Assembly: GCA_963816155.1 (NCBI GenBank)
Contig: CAWFJE010000002.1
Coordinates: forward strand, 62,001-126,000
Source of the DNA: JAXGXJ01 sp963816155
GTDB lineage: Bacteria > Actinomycetota > Thermoleophilia > RBG-16-64-13
Direction of reading: 5' to 3'
DNA: 64,000 nt
The notes under the pieces: generated by a model
The model's database searches: none
Seen by the model: only the letters and a program-made list of their open reading frames with translations
Told to the model about the DNA's origin: nothing
Shown here: positions 51,707 to 60,663 of the stretch, in pieces
How the letters are laid out: every line of letters starts with the position of its first letter
Position numbering within the stretch: the stretch's first letter is position 1
Position numbers and translations under genes: made by a program

Positions 51707-53479
51707 CTATTTAGGCGTAATGGCCAGCATGGGTATGAGTTGCTCCGGCGTCACTGCTCCCTGCGGGAAGGCCAGCGAGTAGTTGTTGTCCGGCGACGGC
51801 CAGTTGTTGAAGCTCGCGTTGTTGAAGATGCCCCAGTCCAGCCCGTTCCATAGCGGCACCACAGGCCACTCGTCCGCGAAGACCTTCTGCAGCTTCTGGC
51901 AGGCTTCGATCTGCTTCGCTTTGTCGTCCGTGGATGCCATTTCGGCGAGCAGAGCGTCAGCGGCGGGACTGCCGTAGCGGTTGAAGTTCACCATTGTGAA
52001 CGCGCCCGGCGGAGCCACCGTTGCAGACCCCATCATGTTCATATACTGGCCATAGGGGGTGGGACTGCTGTAGCCGAACCACAGGGCGATCTCGAAGTCG
52101 CCCATCGGCACGGCGCCGAAGAAAGCGCCCGGGTCGATCATGACGGTTTCCACAGCGATGCCGACGTCTTTCCAGTTCTGCACCATGATCTCACCCGCCG
52201 AGATCCAGTCGGTGAATCCCTGCACCATGGTCAGTTTGAGATTGATCGGTGTGCCGTCCGGCAGGGTGCGCATGCCGTCAGCGCCCTTCTTGTAGCCGGC
52301 TTCGTCCAGCATCTGGTTGGCTTTGTCGGCGTTGTAGGTCGTCCAGTCCCCCAATGAACTCGGATCGGCGACTTTCCACTCTTTGTATACGTCGCTGAGA
52401 CCCGTCACATCGACGTTGTATGCCTTGCCGTTGAAAGCCACCTGGAGTATCTGCTCGCGATTGAGGGCCATGCTCATGGCCTTCCGCACGAGCACATCGT
52501 CCAGGGGCTTGGTGTTGAGGTTAAGGTTCATCTGCGTGACCAATGCGGCGGGATTGGGGTTGTACGAGATATCGGGGTTCTTGGCTATGACTGCTTCTTC
52601 GATGTTGGGGAGCACCGATCCGGTCCAGTCGAGCTGGCCGTCGACGAGGGCGGCGGCCTGCGCGTCGTTCCCGGAATAGGCCGTGACGCGAATGCCTTTG
52701 TACGTAGGCTGGCCTTCCTGCCAGTAGTTGGGATTCTTGTCCAACTGGTAGGACTGCGCCGCGAAGTCAACGAGTTCGGTGAAGGGTCCCGTGCCGACCG
52801 GCTTGTCGTTCGGGAACTTCGCCGGGTCGGCGACATCCTTCCAGATGTGTTCTGGGACGATGCCCTGGTTGACGATGTCATAGAGCGCCATGGTGTTCAC
52901 AGCCTTCATCGTGAACACCACGGTCGAATCGTCCGGAGCGGCGAACGAAGCCACCGCCCCGTTCAACGCGCTCAAAGCGGGTCCAGTCAGGCCAGGTGTG
53001 TTCTTGAGCAAGTTGAACGTGAATAGCACGTCTTTTGCCGTGAAAGGTTGGCCGTCAGACCACTTGACTCCTGGGTGTAGTTTGAGAGTGAGGGTCAAGA
53101 AGTCTGGGCTCCACTCGTAACTGTCAGCCAGCCACGGGACCATCTCCCCTTTGAGCAGGTTGTAGACCATCATCGGTTCAAAGATGCCGTTGACCGTCGG
53201 CCAGGCTGGGTTGTTGGCGAACGGATTGAAGTTCACCACTATCGCATTGATGAGCACCGAGGCGTTCAATACCCTGTTGGGATCGCCGACTGCGGCTTCC
53301 GTCGTACTCGTCGCCTCCGTCGAAGCTGTGGTGTCCGAAGAAGCGGGTGTGGAAGCGGACGTGGTGGTTTCAGACGCCGCGGTGGTAGTGGTTTCGTCAC
53401 CGCCGCAGCCGACCAGCACAAGTGTGATCAGCAAAATCGAGAGAACCGATAGAAACAACAATAACCTACGATCCTTCAT
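51707..53479 (-). CDS. ABC transporter substrate-binding lipoprotein (family 5)
   Basis: 590 residues. Lipoprotein signal with lipobox LVGC near residue 25, a Thr/Ser/Ala-rich linker (about residues 29-65) suited to a surface-anchored protein, then the SBP_5 domain with LTLKLHPGVKWSDGQPFTAKDVLF and KAMSMALNREQILQVAFNGKAY. It heads the importer genes. ATG 53479 follows GGAGGAGGGG. Confidence 0.95.
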   Translation of the reverse strand: MKDRRLLLFLSVLSILLITLVLVGCGGDETTTTAASETTTSASTPASSDTTASTEATSTTEAAVGDPNRVLNASVLINAIVVNFNPFANNPAWPTVNGIFEPMMVYNLLKGEMVPWLADSYEWSPDFLTLTLKLHPGVKWSDGQPFTAKDVLFTFNLLKNTPGLTGPALSALNGAVASFAAPDDSTVVFTMKAVNTMALYDIVNQGIVPEHIWKDVADPAKFPNDKPVGTGPFTELVDFAAQSYQLDKNPNYWQEGQPTYKGIRVTAYSGNDAQAAALVDGQLDWTGSVLPNIEEAVIAKNPDISYNPNPAALVTQMNLNLNTKPLDDVLVRKAMSMALNREQILQVAFNGKAYNVDVTGLSDVYKEWKVADPSSLGDWTTYNADKANQMLDEAGYKKGADGMRTLPDGTPINLKLTMVQGFTDWISAGEIMVQNWKDVGIAVETVMIDPGAFFGAVPMGDFEIALWFGYSSPTPYGQYMNMMGSATVAPPGAFTMVNFNRYGSPAADALLAEMASTDDKAKQIEACQKLQKVFADEWPVVPLWNGLDWGIFNNASFNNWPSPDNNYSLAFPQGAVTPEQLIPMLAITPK

Positions 53480-53491
53480 GGCCCCTCCTCC

Positions 53492-53623
53492 TTAGAGAGT
53501 GATCCGTTCACCCAGGTAGCTTGATTCGTAGAGATCCATCGAACGCCCTACATCTCCGAACTCTGCAGCCATTCCCAAAACCGGTCGCCCTCCTTTCCCC
53601 CCGTGAGATTTCGCGCCCTCTTG
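53492..53623 (-). pseudogene. C-terminal remnant of a Gfo/Idh-like oxidoreductase
   Basis: After the cupin stop the minus strand stays open to TAA 53494-53492. The translation ends GRPVLGMAAEFGDVGRSM then DLYESSYLGERITL, resembling the last helix and strand of Gfo/Idh/MocA enzymes (a D-x-x-RSM-x-L-YESS pattern). No upstream domain remains. Could instead encode a 26-residue peptide from ATG 53572. Assigned by eye. Confidence 0.35.
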
Positions 53624-53992
53624 TCAGACGAGCAGCGCTTCGAACTGCTTTCGCAGCAGATCGCCGCGGATAGGAGAGAAGAAGTCGGCAAGGACCACCA
53701 CCTCCTCACCTTCGTTTCGCTCAGCATGCGGAGCCCCGCTCGGAATATGGTAAAACTCGCCTGGCCCGACTGGATAGTCCTCCCCTGCGATGGTGACGAT
53801 CACATGCCCCCGCAGACAGATGCCCACCTGCTCGTGTGGGTGAAGGTGCTCAGGCGCGATGGCGCCCGGCGCCCACTGGGAGAGAAGAACGGTCATGTTC
53901 GTACCATCCACCAGGAGTCCCGATTCGACACCCACGTGTCCGCCAAGCGGCCACATGTCGACATCTGCGGGCCTGGCCACGAAATCGCTCAC
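53624..53992 (-). CDS. Cupin-domain protein
   Basis: 122 residues, one small beta-barrel. Metal-binding motif 1 EHLHPHEQVGICLRG and motif 2 GEFYHIPSGAPHAE supply three His and a Glu. Single-domain cupins near sugar genes often bind sugars or act as isomerases/epimerases (KdgF-like). Overlaps the LacI regulator stop by four bases. Confidence 0.85.
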   Translation of the reverse strand: MSDFVARPADVDMWPLGGHVGVESGLLVDGTNMTVLLSQWAPGAIAPEHLHPHEQVGICLRGHVIVTIAGEDYPVGPGEFYHIPSGAPHAERNEGEEVVVLADFFSPIRGDLLRKQFEALLV

Positions 53993-55011
53993 GGCCGCCC
54001 CCTTGGTGGCTGACAGGACTTGCGGACGATGAGTTGGGTGGGGAGGACCACGTCCGTCCTCTCACGGTGCGGGTTCTCGACCATGTCGATAGCCGTGGCG
54101 ACCAGAGCGCGCGAGATATCGCCGATGCGCTGACGGATGGTGGTGAGCGGCGGGGTAATGAGCGACGCCAGGGAGATATCGTCGAAACCGATGACCGAGA
54201 TGTCATCCGGCACCGTCAAACCCAGTTGCCAGATGGCGGTGAGAGTTCCTATCGCGATCTCATCCGTGGCCGCGAACACCGCAGTGATCTCAGGATGATC
54301 GGAAATCAGTTGCAGTGCACCCCGGTATCCGATCTTGACGGGAACGTCCATCGATTCATGGACGTAGCCGGGCTGAAAGCCGATGCCCGCCTGTTCAAGC
54401 GCAGCGCGATAGCCGCTCAGTCGCTCAGTTCCGGGCGCGTTCGACGGAAACGACACGAAGCCGATCGCCCGGTGTCCCAGCCCGATCAAGTAATCGGTCG
54501 CCTGCTTGGCTGCCTGGAAGTTGTCGACGCGGACATACGACCCGTTCTCATATCGATCGAGGTAGTTCGGGTGGAGGACGACATACGGCGCTTTCAGAGC
54601 ATCTAACCGATCGACGAGACCCGAATTGTCCGCAGCCATGGAATCCAACACGATGCTGTCGATCTGCTGGCCGAGAAAGGCGGCGCCCACCCGCGCGGCG
54701 GTGCCGGCACCACTCGGGAACAGCATGAGACTGTGGTCGTTGTGCATGGTGTCGTGGAGCAGACTGTCGATCAGCATGCTCGAATACGCAGTGTTTACCG
54801 ACCATCCGGCCACGAACGCGATCGCCATGGCCCTACCCCGAGAAAGGCTGCGGGCCGCGCAGTTCGGAACGTAGCTGAGAATCGCGATGGCCTGCTTGAC
54901 TCGCTCGCTGGTCTCGGAAGCTACGTTCGCTTCATTGTTGATGACCCGCGAGACGGTCTTGGTAGAGACCCCCGCGATCTTAGCTACATCTTCTAGCGTT
55001 GCTGGAGACAC
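53989..55011 (-). CDS. LacI-family regulator of the glycoside operon
   Basis: 340 residues from GTG 55011 (GGGGGG upstream), which places the HTH TLEDVAKIAGVSTKTVSRVINN at the N-terminus; the longer frame to 55065 would translate the operators. Ligand-binding domain with TAVFAATDEIAIGTL and VIGFDDISLASLITPPLTTI. Three TGACAGCGCTGTCA-type palindromes lie just upstream and overlap the promoter, so it should repress its own gene, the cupin and, by read-through, the importer and downstream genes. Confidence 0.92.
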   Translation of the reverse strand: MSPATLEDVAKIAGVSTKTVSRVINNEANVASETSERVKQAIAILSYVPNCAARSLSRGRAMAIAFVAGWSVNTAYSSMLIDSLLHDTMHNDHSLMLFPSGAGTAARVGAAFLGQQIDSIVLDSMAADNSGLVDRLDALKAPYVVLHPNYLDRYENGSYVRVDNFQAAKQATDYLIGLGHRAIGFVSFPSNAPGTERLSGYRAALEQAGIGFQPGYVHESMDVPVKIGYRGALQLISDHPEITAVFAATDEIAIGTLTAIWQLGLTVPDDISVIGFDDISLASLITPPLTTIRQRIGDISRALVATAIDMVENPHRERTDVVLPTQLIVRKSCQPPRGRP

Positions 55012-55037
55012 GTTCCCCCCCGTCTCCTGACCGTGGC

Positions 55038-55095
55038 TGACAGCGCTGTCAGACAGCGCTGTCAATACAATAGCTTCAACATGTCAGCGCTGTCA
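55038..55095. promoter_or_regulatory. Three LacI-type operators, TGACAGCGCTGTCA
   Basis: Site 1 TGACAGCGCTGTCA (55038-55051) is a perfect 14-base palindrome. Site 2 (55051-55064) differs at one base and abuts it. Site 3 TGTCAGCGCTGTCA (55082-55095) also matches 13 of 14. The central CAGCGCTG is invariant. Sites 1 and 2 lie downstream of the -10 and site 3 covers the -35 of the promoter at 55067-55096. Confidence 0.82.
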
Positions 55096-55096
55096 A
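55067..55096 (-). promoter_or_regulatory. Promoter of the LacI regulator/cupin operon
   Basis: On the minus strand a perfect -35 TTGACA (55096-55091), an 18-base spacer and -10 TATTGT (55072-55067). Flanked and overlapped by the three operators, consistent with classical steric repression. Confidence 0.7.
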
Positions 55097-55163
55097 TAGG
55101 CAATCTGCCAGACAGCGGGCCATGCTGAAGAGAACCACATACCAATGTGTCGGTTTCTCGATC

Positions 55164-56609
55164 TCATCGCGCGCCGTCTGCGCCGTTGACGACTTGGCGC
55201 AGGGCCGGATACAGGCTTCGAAAGCGCCCGTAGAGTTCGTCGTAACGATCCGCCCATTCTCTATCAGGCTCCACCGTCCCGGTCACGCGCACGCAGCGGG
55301 ACACGGCATCCTCGGCATCGACGAAGACGCCTGCCGAGATGCCCCCGAGCAACGCTGCTCCGAAAGCGGCGCCTTCCGAGTTCGCGGTCCGCTCGAGCGG
55401 TAGCCGTAGGATCGAGGCGACGATCCTGAGCCAGAGCTCACTATTGGCCCCTCCCCCAGAAATCCGGGCCGATGTGGGCTCCACGCCCAGGGAGCGCATC
55501 AACTCAAGAGAGTCGCGCAGCCCAAAGGCGACCCCCTCCAGCACCGAGCGGCAGAGCGCCCCCCGGTCGTGACGGAGATCAAGACCGCAGAAAGCACCCC
55601 TGATGTCCGGGTCCGCGTACGGAGTGCGCTCACCCGAGAGATAGGGCGCGAAGGACAGGCCTTCACAACCGGGCGACCATTCCTCGGCTGCGGCAAGCAG
55701 CTTGGCGAAGGAGCCGCCGAGAACATCTCTGAGCCAGTGAAGCGAGCCGGCCGCCGAAAGCATGACTCCCATCGCGTGCCAGGTATCAGGAACGGCGTGA
55801 CAAAAGACGTGCAGCCGCGCTTGCCGATCGCAGATGAAGTCGGGAAGGGCCGAGAAGACAACGCCTGAAGTGCCGAGCACCACGGACAGCGGTCCGGAAC
55901 GAACCACGCCCACTCCCAGAGCACCCGCTGCCTGGTCGCCGGCACCGGCCGCCACTGGCACCCCGGTCTGCGTGTGTCCGGAGATCTCCTGCGACTCGAG
56001 AGTCTGCGGAACCCAGCCGGCGGGCAACTCGAGAGCGTCCATGAGTTCGTCGCTCCACTTCCTGCGAGCTACATCGAAAAGGAGGGTGCCCGAGGCGTCG
56101 CTCACGTCCGTCGCGTACCGACCGGTGAGCTTCAGCCGCACGTAGTCCTTTGGAAGACAGATATGAGAGATCCGGTGGTAGGTATCGGGCTCGTGTGCAC
56201 GCAGCCAGAGCAGTTTCGGAGCGGTGAACCCGGTAAGGGCGCGGTTCCCGGTCAGCTCCACCAATCGTTCAAGTCCAAGCTTCCTCTCGATCTCCGCGCA
56301 TTCTGCTTGGGTGCGCTGATCGTTCCACAGGATCGCCGGGCGCAGCACACGATCATCGGGGCCAAGACAGACAAGTCCGTGCATCTGGCCCGTGAGACCG
56401 ATCGCCGCGGGCTCGCCGACCAGGCGAGCCAGAGCGCGCTTGGTCGCACGCCACCAGGCTTCGGGGTCCTGCTCGGCCCAACCTGACCTGGGCATCCGAA
56501 GTCGGTACTGCTCCACAGCCTTGCCCGCCACCTCACCATCGGCTGTGATCGCAACCGCCTTCAGGCTCGTCGTGCCCACGTCGAGACCGATGACTATCTG
56601 AGGCGGCAT
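55164..56609 (-). CDS. xylB: Xylulokinase
   Basis: 481 residues, the size of XylB. FGGY-kinase features: IGLDVGTTSLKAVAI, GLTGQMHGLVCL, AILWNDQRTQ (substrate site), DVSDASGTLLFDVARRKW and the catalytic Asp in GAGDQAAGALG. Phosphorylates D-xylulose made by the xylA product at the right edge. Here it is separated from xylA by seven glycoside genes, suggesting pentose units are a product of the same substrates. ATG 56609. Confidence 0.94.
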   Translation of the reverse strand: MPPQIVIGLDVGTTSLKAVAITADGEVAGKAVEQYRLRMPRSGWAEQDPEAWWRATKRALARLVGEPAAIGLTGQMHGLVCLGPDDRVLRPAILWNDQRTQAECAEIERKLGLERLVELTGNRALTGFTAPKLLWLRAHEPDTYHRISHICLPKDYVRLKLTGRYATDVSDASGTLLFDVARRKWSDELMDALELPAGWVPQTLESQEISGHTQTGVPVAAGAGDQAAGALGVGVVRSGPLSVVLGTSGVVFSALPDFICDRQARLHVFCHAVPDTWHAMGVMLSAAGSLHWLRDVLGGSFAKLLAAAEEWSPGCEGLSFAPYLSGERTPYADPDIRGAFCGLDLRHDRGALCRSVLEGVAFGLRDSLELMRSLGVEPTSARISGGGANSELWLRIVASILRLPLERTANSEGAAFGAALLGGISAGVFVDAEDAVSRCVRVTGTVEPDREWADRYDELYGRFRSLYPALRQVVNGADGAR

Positions 56610-56668
56610 TGCCTGAGCCCCTTCGCCTGTGCCCCTGCCGCCCTACCCACGCCCCAACTCCCTGCCGT

Positions 56669-57529
56669 TCACCAGCTCTGAGTGGCGACGATGTCGAACC
56701 CCCGCTTGAGACAGGCGATCGCGTCGGCGCCCACTTTCGGCATGTACTCCAGTCCCACATACCCGGTGTAGCCGAGCCGCGCGATCTCTCCCACTATGAA
56801 GGGGTAGTTCAGCTCCTGGTCCTCGTCGATCTGGCAGCGCCCCGGATTCCCCGCGAAATGGATATGCCCGATCAAGTCGATGTTCTCGCGGAGTGTGCGT
56901 GTGACATCCCCCTCCTGCACCTGCGCATGGTAAACGTCGAAGAGGACCTTCACCCGCGGCGAGTCGACTCGCTTCACGATCTCGAAGCCCCAGGGCGTGA
57001 CGTCGAACATGTAGCCCTTGTGATCGACCTTGCTGTTCAGGTTCTCCAGGCAGATGGTCACGCCAAGGTCCTCCGCCTGGCCCTTCAGGCCATTCAGGAA
57101 GGCCGCCGCGTTGTCCGCGCATTCCTCCATGCTCGTCTCGGTCCGCGGCCCGACCATGGCCACGATGTTCGGAGCTCCGAACTCGGCGCATTCCTGCAGC
57201 GCCAGCCTGGTGGTCTTCTCCAGTTCGTCGTGAAGTTCTTTCCTTGAAATGCCCGCGTCAGGGGTGCCGGCGGCCCCAAGGTGGGACATCGTCGGCGTCA
57301 GGCCATACTTCTTAAGCGTCGGCCAACCGTGCGGACTGACGAGGTCGTATCCCTCGAACCCGATCTCGGCCGCGATGCGACACGTGTCCTCGAAGGTCCG
57401 CCCCGCGTCGAACTTGAAACGGAAGTCGCCAAGTATCTGGAACCCTTCCTCGTGGTTGGGTATCCCCCCGAAGACGAACGGGGCCACGCACTGCTTCAGA
57501 CGGTTGGTCGACGATCCCTGGTCAGCCAT
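56669..57529 (-). CDS. Hydroxypyruvate isomerase-like TIM-barrel protein
   Basis: 286 residues. Conserved Hyi-family blocks: ICLENLNSKVDHKGYM, VKVLFDVYHAQVQEGD, IGHIHFAGNPGR, QELNYPFIVGEI and GYTGYVGLEYMP, giving the Glu/Asp/His/Glu metal set (E in LENLN, D in FDVYH, H in HIHFAG, E in GLEY). Substrate may be a keto-acid or keto-sugar rather than hydroxypyruvate. Overlaps the previous gene by eight bases. Confidence 0.8.
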   Translation of the reverse strand: MADQGSSTNRLKQCVAPFVFGGIPNHEEGFQILGDFRFKFDAGRTFEDTCRIAAEIGFEGYDLVSPHGWPTLKKYGLTPTMSHLGAAGTPDAGISRKELHDELEKTTRLALQECAEFGAPNIVAMVGPRTETSMEECADNAAAFLNGLKGQAEDLGVTICLENLNSKVDHKGYMFDVTPWGFEIVKRVDSPRVKVLFDVYHAQVQEGDVTRTLRENIDLIGHIHFAGNPGRCQIDEDQELNYPFIVGEIARLGYTGYVGLEYMPKVGADAIACLKRGFDIVATQSW

Positions 57530-58469
57530 GGTTCAGCTCCTGCGAGAGAACGTGTTTGAGGTACCAGCCATTCAGCATCACGCTTTCCTCGACGTGAGGA
57601 CTCTGATCGCTTTCGACGACTACCCAGCCGTCGTAGTGGTGTGTGGTCATCGATCGCACCAGGGCCGGGAAATCGACCAACCCGCCCGGGGTACCCATTT
57701 CGTAGTACCAACGCTCTATTCCCCGTTTTGCACCCGCCGCACAGAGGTGCATGGGCCAGTACTCGATCTCGGCGTTCATATCTTTGTACTCGTCGAGGGT
57801 GTCGGTCGTCGTGGCGTCCTTGAAATGCATGTGGTTGACCCGGTCGTGATGCTGCTCGTAGAACTTCACCACGTCGATACCGGCGATCGTGAGTTCGGCC
57901 GTGTCCATGGCGAATCCGACACTCTGGGGATCCGACCACTCCAGCAGCCTGCGGATCTCGCTCTCGTTCCGCACCCCGCAGAGAAAGTCTGAGTGCATGG
58001 CGGTCTCGACGCCGGCGACCTTGGTCGCCTCCCCCACCCTGCTCCAGCACTCACCGAGCGTCTTGAGCTTTTCGTCGTTGATAGGCGCTTCTCTCCAGTA
58101 GGGGCCCATCGGTCTGACGACGAAACGCGACGCACCCAGACCGGCGATGAAATCGGCTGCGCGGCCGGCCTGCTCGGCCAGCTTGTCGTGATCGGCCGGG
58201 TCGAGAGGCGAGCCCTGGTAATAGCCGGAAAAGAAGCTGCAGACCCGCTCCACCCCGCAGTCGTTCAAGAAGTCCATGAACCTGCGGACCGACCCGAACA
58301 GTCCCGGGATGTAGTCATGACCGCCGATTGCGGTGTCTGTGATCTCCACGCCGCTGAAACCGCACACCGAGACGACCTTGAAGGCGCTTTCCATCTGGTC
58401 TTTGCGGACCAGATCGACCTCCAGATTCCGCCATTGGTTGACGGCGTATCCCCATTCAATCCCGGCCAA
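57522..58469 (-). CDS. IolE-like TIM-barrel protein (copy 1)
   Basis: 315 residues from TTG 58469 with GAGGTGATC upstream. AMHSDFLCG, GFAMDTAELTIAGIDVVKFY, NHMHFKDAT, then RWYYEMGTPGGLVDFPALV and DGWVVVESDQS follow the inosose dehydratase (IolE) pattern, including the ELG/EMG-GLVDFP block. IolE removes water from a keto-cyclitol; a homologue could act on a 3-keto-sugar. Paralogue of the next gene. Confidence 0.75.
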   Translation of the reverse strand: MAGIEWGYAVNQWRNLEVDLVRKDQMESAFKVVSVCGFSGVEITDTAIGGHDYIPGLFGSVRRFMDFLNDCGVERVCSFFSGYYQGSPLDPADHDKLAEQAGRAADFIAGLGASRFVVRPMGPYWREAPINDEKLKTLGECWSRVGEATKVAGVETAMHSDFLCGVRNESEIRRLLEWSDPQSVGFAMDTAELTIAGIDVVKFYEQHHDRVNHMHFKDATTTDTLDEYKDMNAEIEYWPMHLCAAGAKRGIERWYYEMGTPGGLVDFPALVRSMTTHHYDGWVVVESDQSPHVEESVMLNGWYLKHVLSQELNHG

Positions 58470-58483
58470 GACGGATCACCTCG

Positions 58484-59440
58484 CTACGCGTAGATCTTGG
58501 AGAGAACGTTGTCGATGTACCACTTGGTCCTGCAGGTGCTTTCAGCGTAGTTGCCGCCGACGTCGGCCTTGTCGTGCTCGACCGAGGCCCAGCCGGTGTA
58601 CTTGAAGTCTTTCATGGCGTTCATCACCCGGGGAAAGTCGACGAGCCCCCCTTCGGTGCCCATCTCCCAGAACCAACGGGGCGTGGTCGCCGCTACGCGC
58701 TCGGGGTCGGGCGGCGTACGGTAGTCGTCGCGCAGGTCAACGTGATGGGTGTCCTTGAAGTGGAATCCGGTGACGCGGTCCCGGTGCTTCGTATAGAGGT
58801 CGACCGGATCGACTCCGGCGATGACGTGCTGCGCCGTGTCGAGGAACAGCCCCACGTACTCGGGATCGGTCCAGGCGTAGAATTTGTCGAGCTCTTCGCG
58901 ATGATGTAGGGCGCAGTAGAACTCGTGGTGGCAGGTGAGCTGCACCCCGTGCTCCTTCGTGAGCTTGCCCACGTGGTTCCAGCATTCGGCCATGAGCTTG
59001 ATCTTCTCGTCGGTGACAGGCTCCACCATCCAGTAGCGGGCGGCCGGCATGACGACAAAGTTGTCGATCTTGATGTCCTCGTACTGCTTCAGCTTCGCTT
59101 CGAACGCCGCGACGACCCCGTCGTGGAACTCGCGCACGTGGACCATGTCGTTGTAGAACACACAGAACACGTTGACGAAGCGCTCTATGCCTCGATCTTG
59201 GGCGAACTCCTCAGCCTTCTTCGCGGAACCGAAGTGCTGGATGAGGGCGTTCAGCCGGAACTCGAAAGGGTCGACGCCTTGGAAGCCAACTCCGGCCAGC
59301 GCCTTGTAGAAGCGATCCAGGTACTGGGGACCGAGTTGGGGCGCAACGAAGCCTCGGGGTGTGAGCATCGACCAGTGGTCCATGTAGGACCACTTGAGAT
59401 TGGGCACCGCGGGGGCACCGGCGGGCTGAGACTGATCCAT
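58484..59440 (-). CDS. IolE-like TIM-barrel protein (copy 2)
   Basis: 318 residues. CHHEFYCALHH, GLFLDTAQHVIAGVDPVDLY, GFHFKDTHHVDL, WFWEMGTEGGLVDFPRVM and TGWASVEHDKA match copy 1 block for block. The first metal-site segment reads LTCHHEF rather than ETAMHSDF, so ligands or substrate specificity may differ. ATG 59440 has GGAGG at a suitable distance. Confidence 0.75.
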   Translation of the reverse strand: MDQSQPAGAPAVPNLKWSYMDHWSMLTPRGFVAPQLGPQYLDRFYKALAGVGFQGVDPFEFRLNALIQHFGSAKKAEEFAQDRGIERFVNVFCVFYNDMVHVREFHDGVVAAFEAKLKQYEDIKIDNFVVMPAARYWMVEPVTDEKIKLMAECWNHVGKLTKEHGVQLTCHHEFYCALHHREELDKFYAWTDPEYVGLFLDTAQHVIAGVDPVDLYTKHRDRVTGFHFKDTHHVDLRDDYRTPPDPERVAATTPRWFWEMGTEGGLVDFPRVMNAMKDFKYTGWASVEHDKADVGGNYAESTCRTKWYIDNVLSKIYA

Positions 59441-59453
59441 CGCTTACTCCTCC

Positions 59454-60635
59454 CTACACCCCGGTTGCGCCCGGGAGAGTATCCGCGGGCACGTCGACCC
59501 AGGCGCGTTTCTTGCTGCTGGCAAGCTCCGCCTGGATGATGACCAGCTGGCGAAGCCCATCTTCGAACTGCGGATACTCGGGCACGACGGCGGGGTCTTC
59601 CACCGCTTGGTAGAAGCGGTGGAAGACGTTTTTGAAGGTGTCGGCGTACCCTTCGGCGTGTCCCGCAGGCAGGTCTGCGTACGCCCGGGCTGCCGGATCG
59701 AGAAGGGCCGGGTCTTTGAGAAGGATCTGGTTGTAGGAACTCCTGTTGCCGATCCACAACTCCTCGGGACGCTCCTGGTTCCACGCCACAGCCGCCTTGC
59801 TGCCGAAGATCTCGATGCTCAGACCGTTCTTCCTTCCGGCGAACACCTGCCCTGCGCTGAAGCTGCCCCGCGCGCGGTCGCCTATGCGCAGCAGGACCGC
59901 ACCGTAGTCCTCAGTGTCGACCGAGCGCTCTTCGTACTCCTGCTCCCCCTGCCGCAGCTTGCCGGCGAAACTCTCGACCCAGCCTGTGGGGCGCTTGCGG
60001 GTGGCGTGGAACGTATTCAGGTCCGCGCAGAGCTCGGTGATGCCCAGCCCGGTGACATGCTCCGCCATGTCGCAGAAGTGCGAGCCGATGTCGGCCATGG
60101 CGCAGGACGGGCCCGAGTCCTTCGAATCCAGCCGCCAATTCCAGTCGGTGTCGTAGAGCAGGTAGTCCTGCGTGTAGGTGCCCTGGACGACGAGGATCTC
60201 GCCCAGGTCCCCGTGCTCGCGCATCCTGCGCATGTGCTGCACCAAGGGGTAGTACCGCAGGTTGTGATTGGTGCAGTTGCGGACACCCTGCTTCCTGGCG
60301 AGCTCAACAAGCTCCGCCGCTTCGACCACCGACGTGGCGAGTGGTTTTTCACTCAGCACGTGCTTCCCGGCGAGGAGCGCATCCCTCACCATCTGCGCGT
60401 GCAGAGCGGTGGGCGTGCAGACGTGAATCACTTGGACGTCCGGGTCGTCCAGCACGCGCCGGTAGTCAGTCTCGACTCCCTCGACACCGTAGGCCCGAGC
60501 CAAATGCTCGGCGTGATCGCGTTCTCTGGCCACCAAGGCGCATACATCGACGAAACCCAACCTGCACAGAGCCTCCAGGTGCACGCGGCCGATGAATCCG
60601 GCTCCGATGATCGCGGCTTTCAGTCTCCTCTTCAT
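59454..60635 (-). CDS. Gfo/Idh/MocA-family dehydrogenase (second copy)
   Basis: 393 residues from ATG 60635 with GGGGGGAG upstream. KAAIIGAGFIGRVHLEAL Rossmann start, VLSEKPLATSVVEAAEL with the catalytic-domain Lys, and CAMADIGSHFCDMAEHV with the Asp/His pair. It belongs with the GMC oxidoreductase and IolE-like genes and may interconvert hydroxy and keto forms of the same sugar. Only distantly like the homologue at 39337-40470. Confidence 0.87.
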   Translation of the reverse strand: MKRRLKAAIIGAGFIGRVHLEALCRLGFVDVCALVARERDHAEHLARAYGVEGVETDYRRVLDDPDVQVIHVCTPTALHAQMVRDALLAGKHVLSEKPLATSVVEAAELVELARKQGVRNCTNHNLRYYPLVQHMRRMREHGDLGEILVVQGTYTQDYLLYDTDWNWRLDSKDSGPSCAMADIGSHFCDMAEHVTGLGITELCADLNTFHATRKRPTGWVESFAGKLRQGEQEYEERSVDTEDYGAVLLRIGDRARGSFSAGQVFAGRKNGLSIEIFGSKAAVAWNQERPEELWIGNRSSYNQILLKDPALLDPAARAYADLPAGHAEGYADTFKNVFHRFYQAVEDPAVVPEYPQFEDGLRQLVIIQAELASSKKRAWVDVPADTLPGATGV

Positions 60636-60663
60636 ACTCCCCCCAGATCTCTCGCGAGGCTGC

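Noticed and set aside
57522..59440. Inositol catabolism operon
   Set aside because: Only IolE-like barrels occur; iolB, iolC, iolD and a typical inositol importer are missing.
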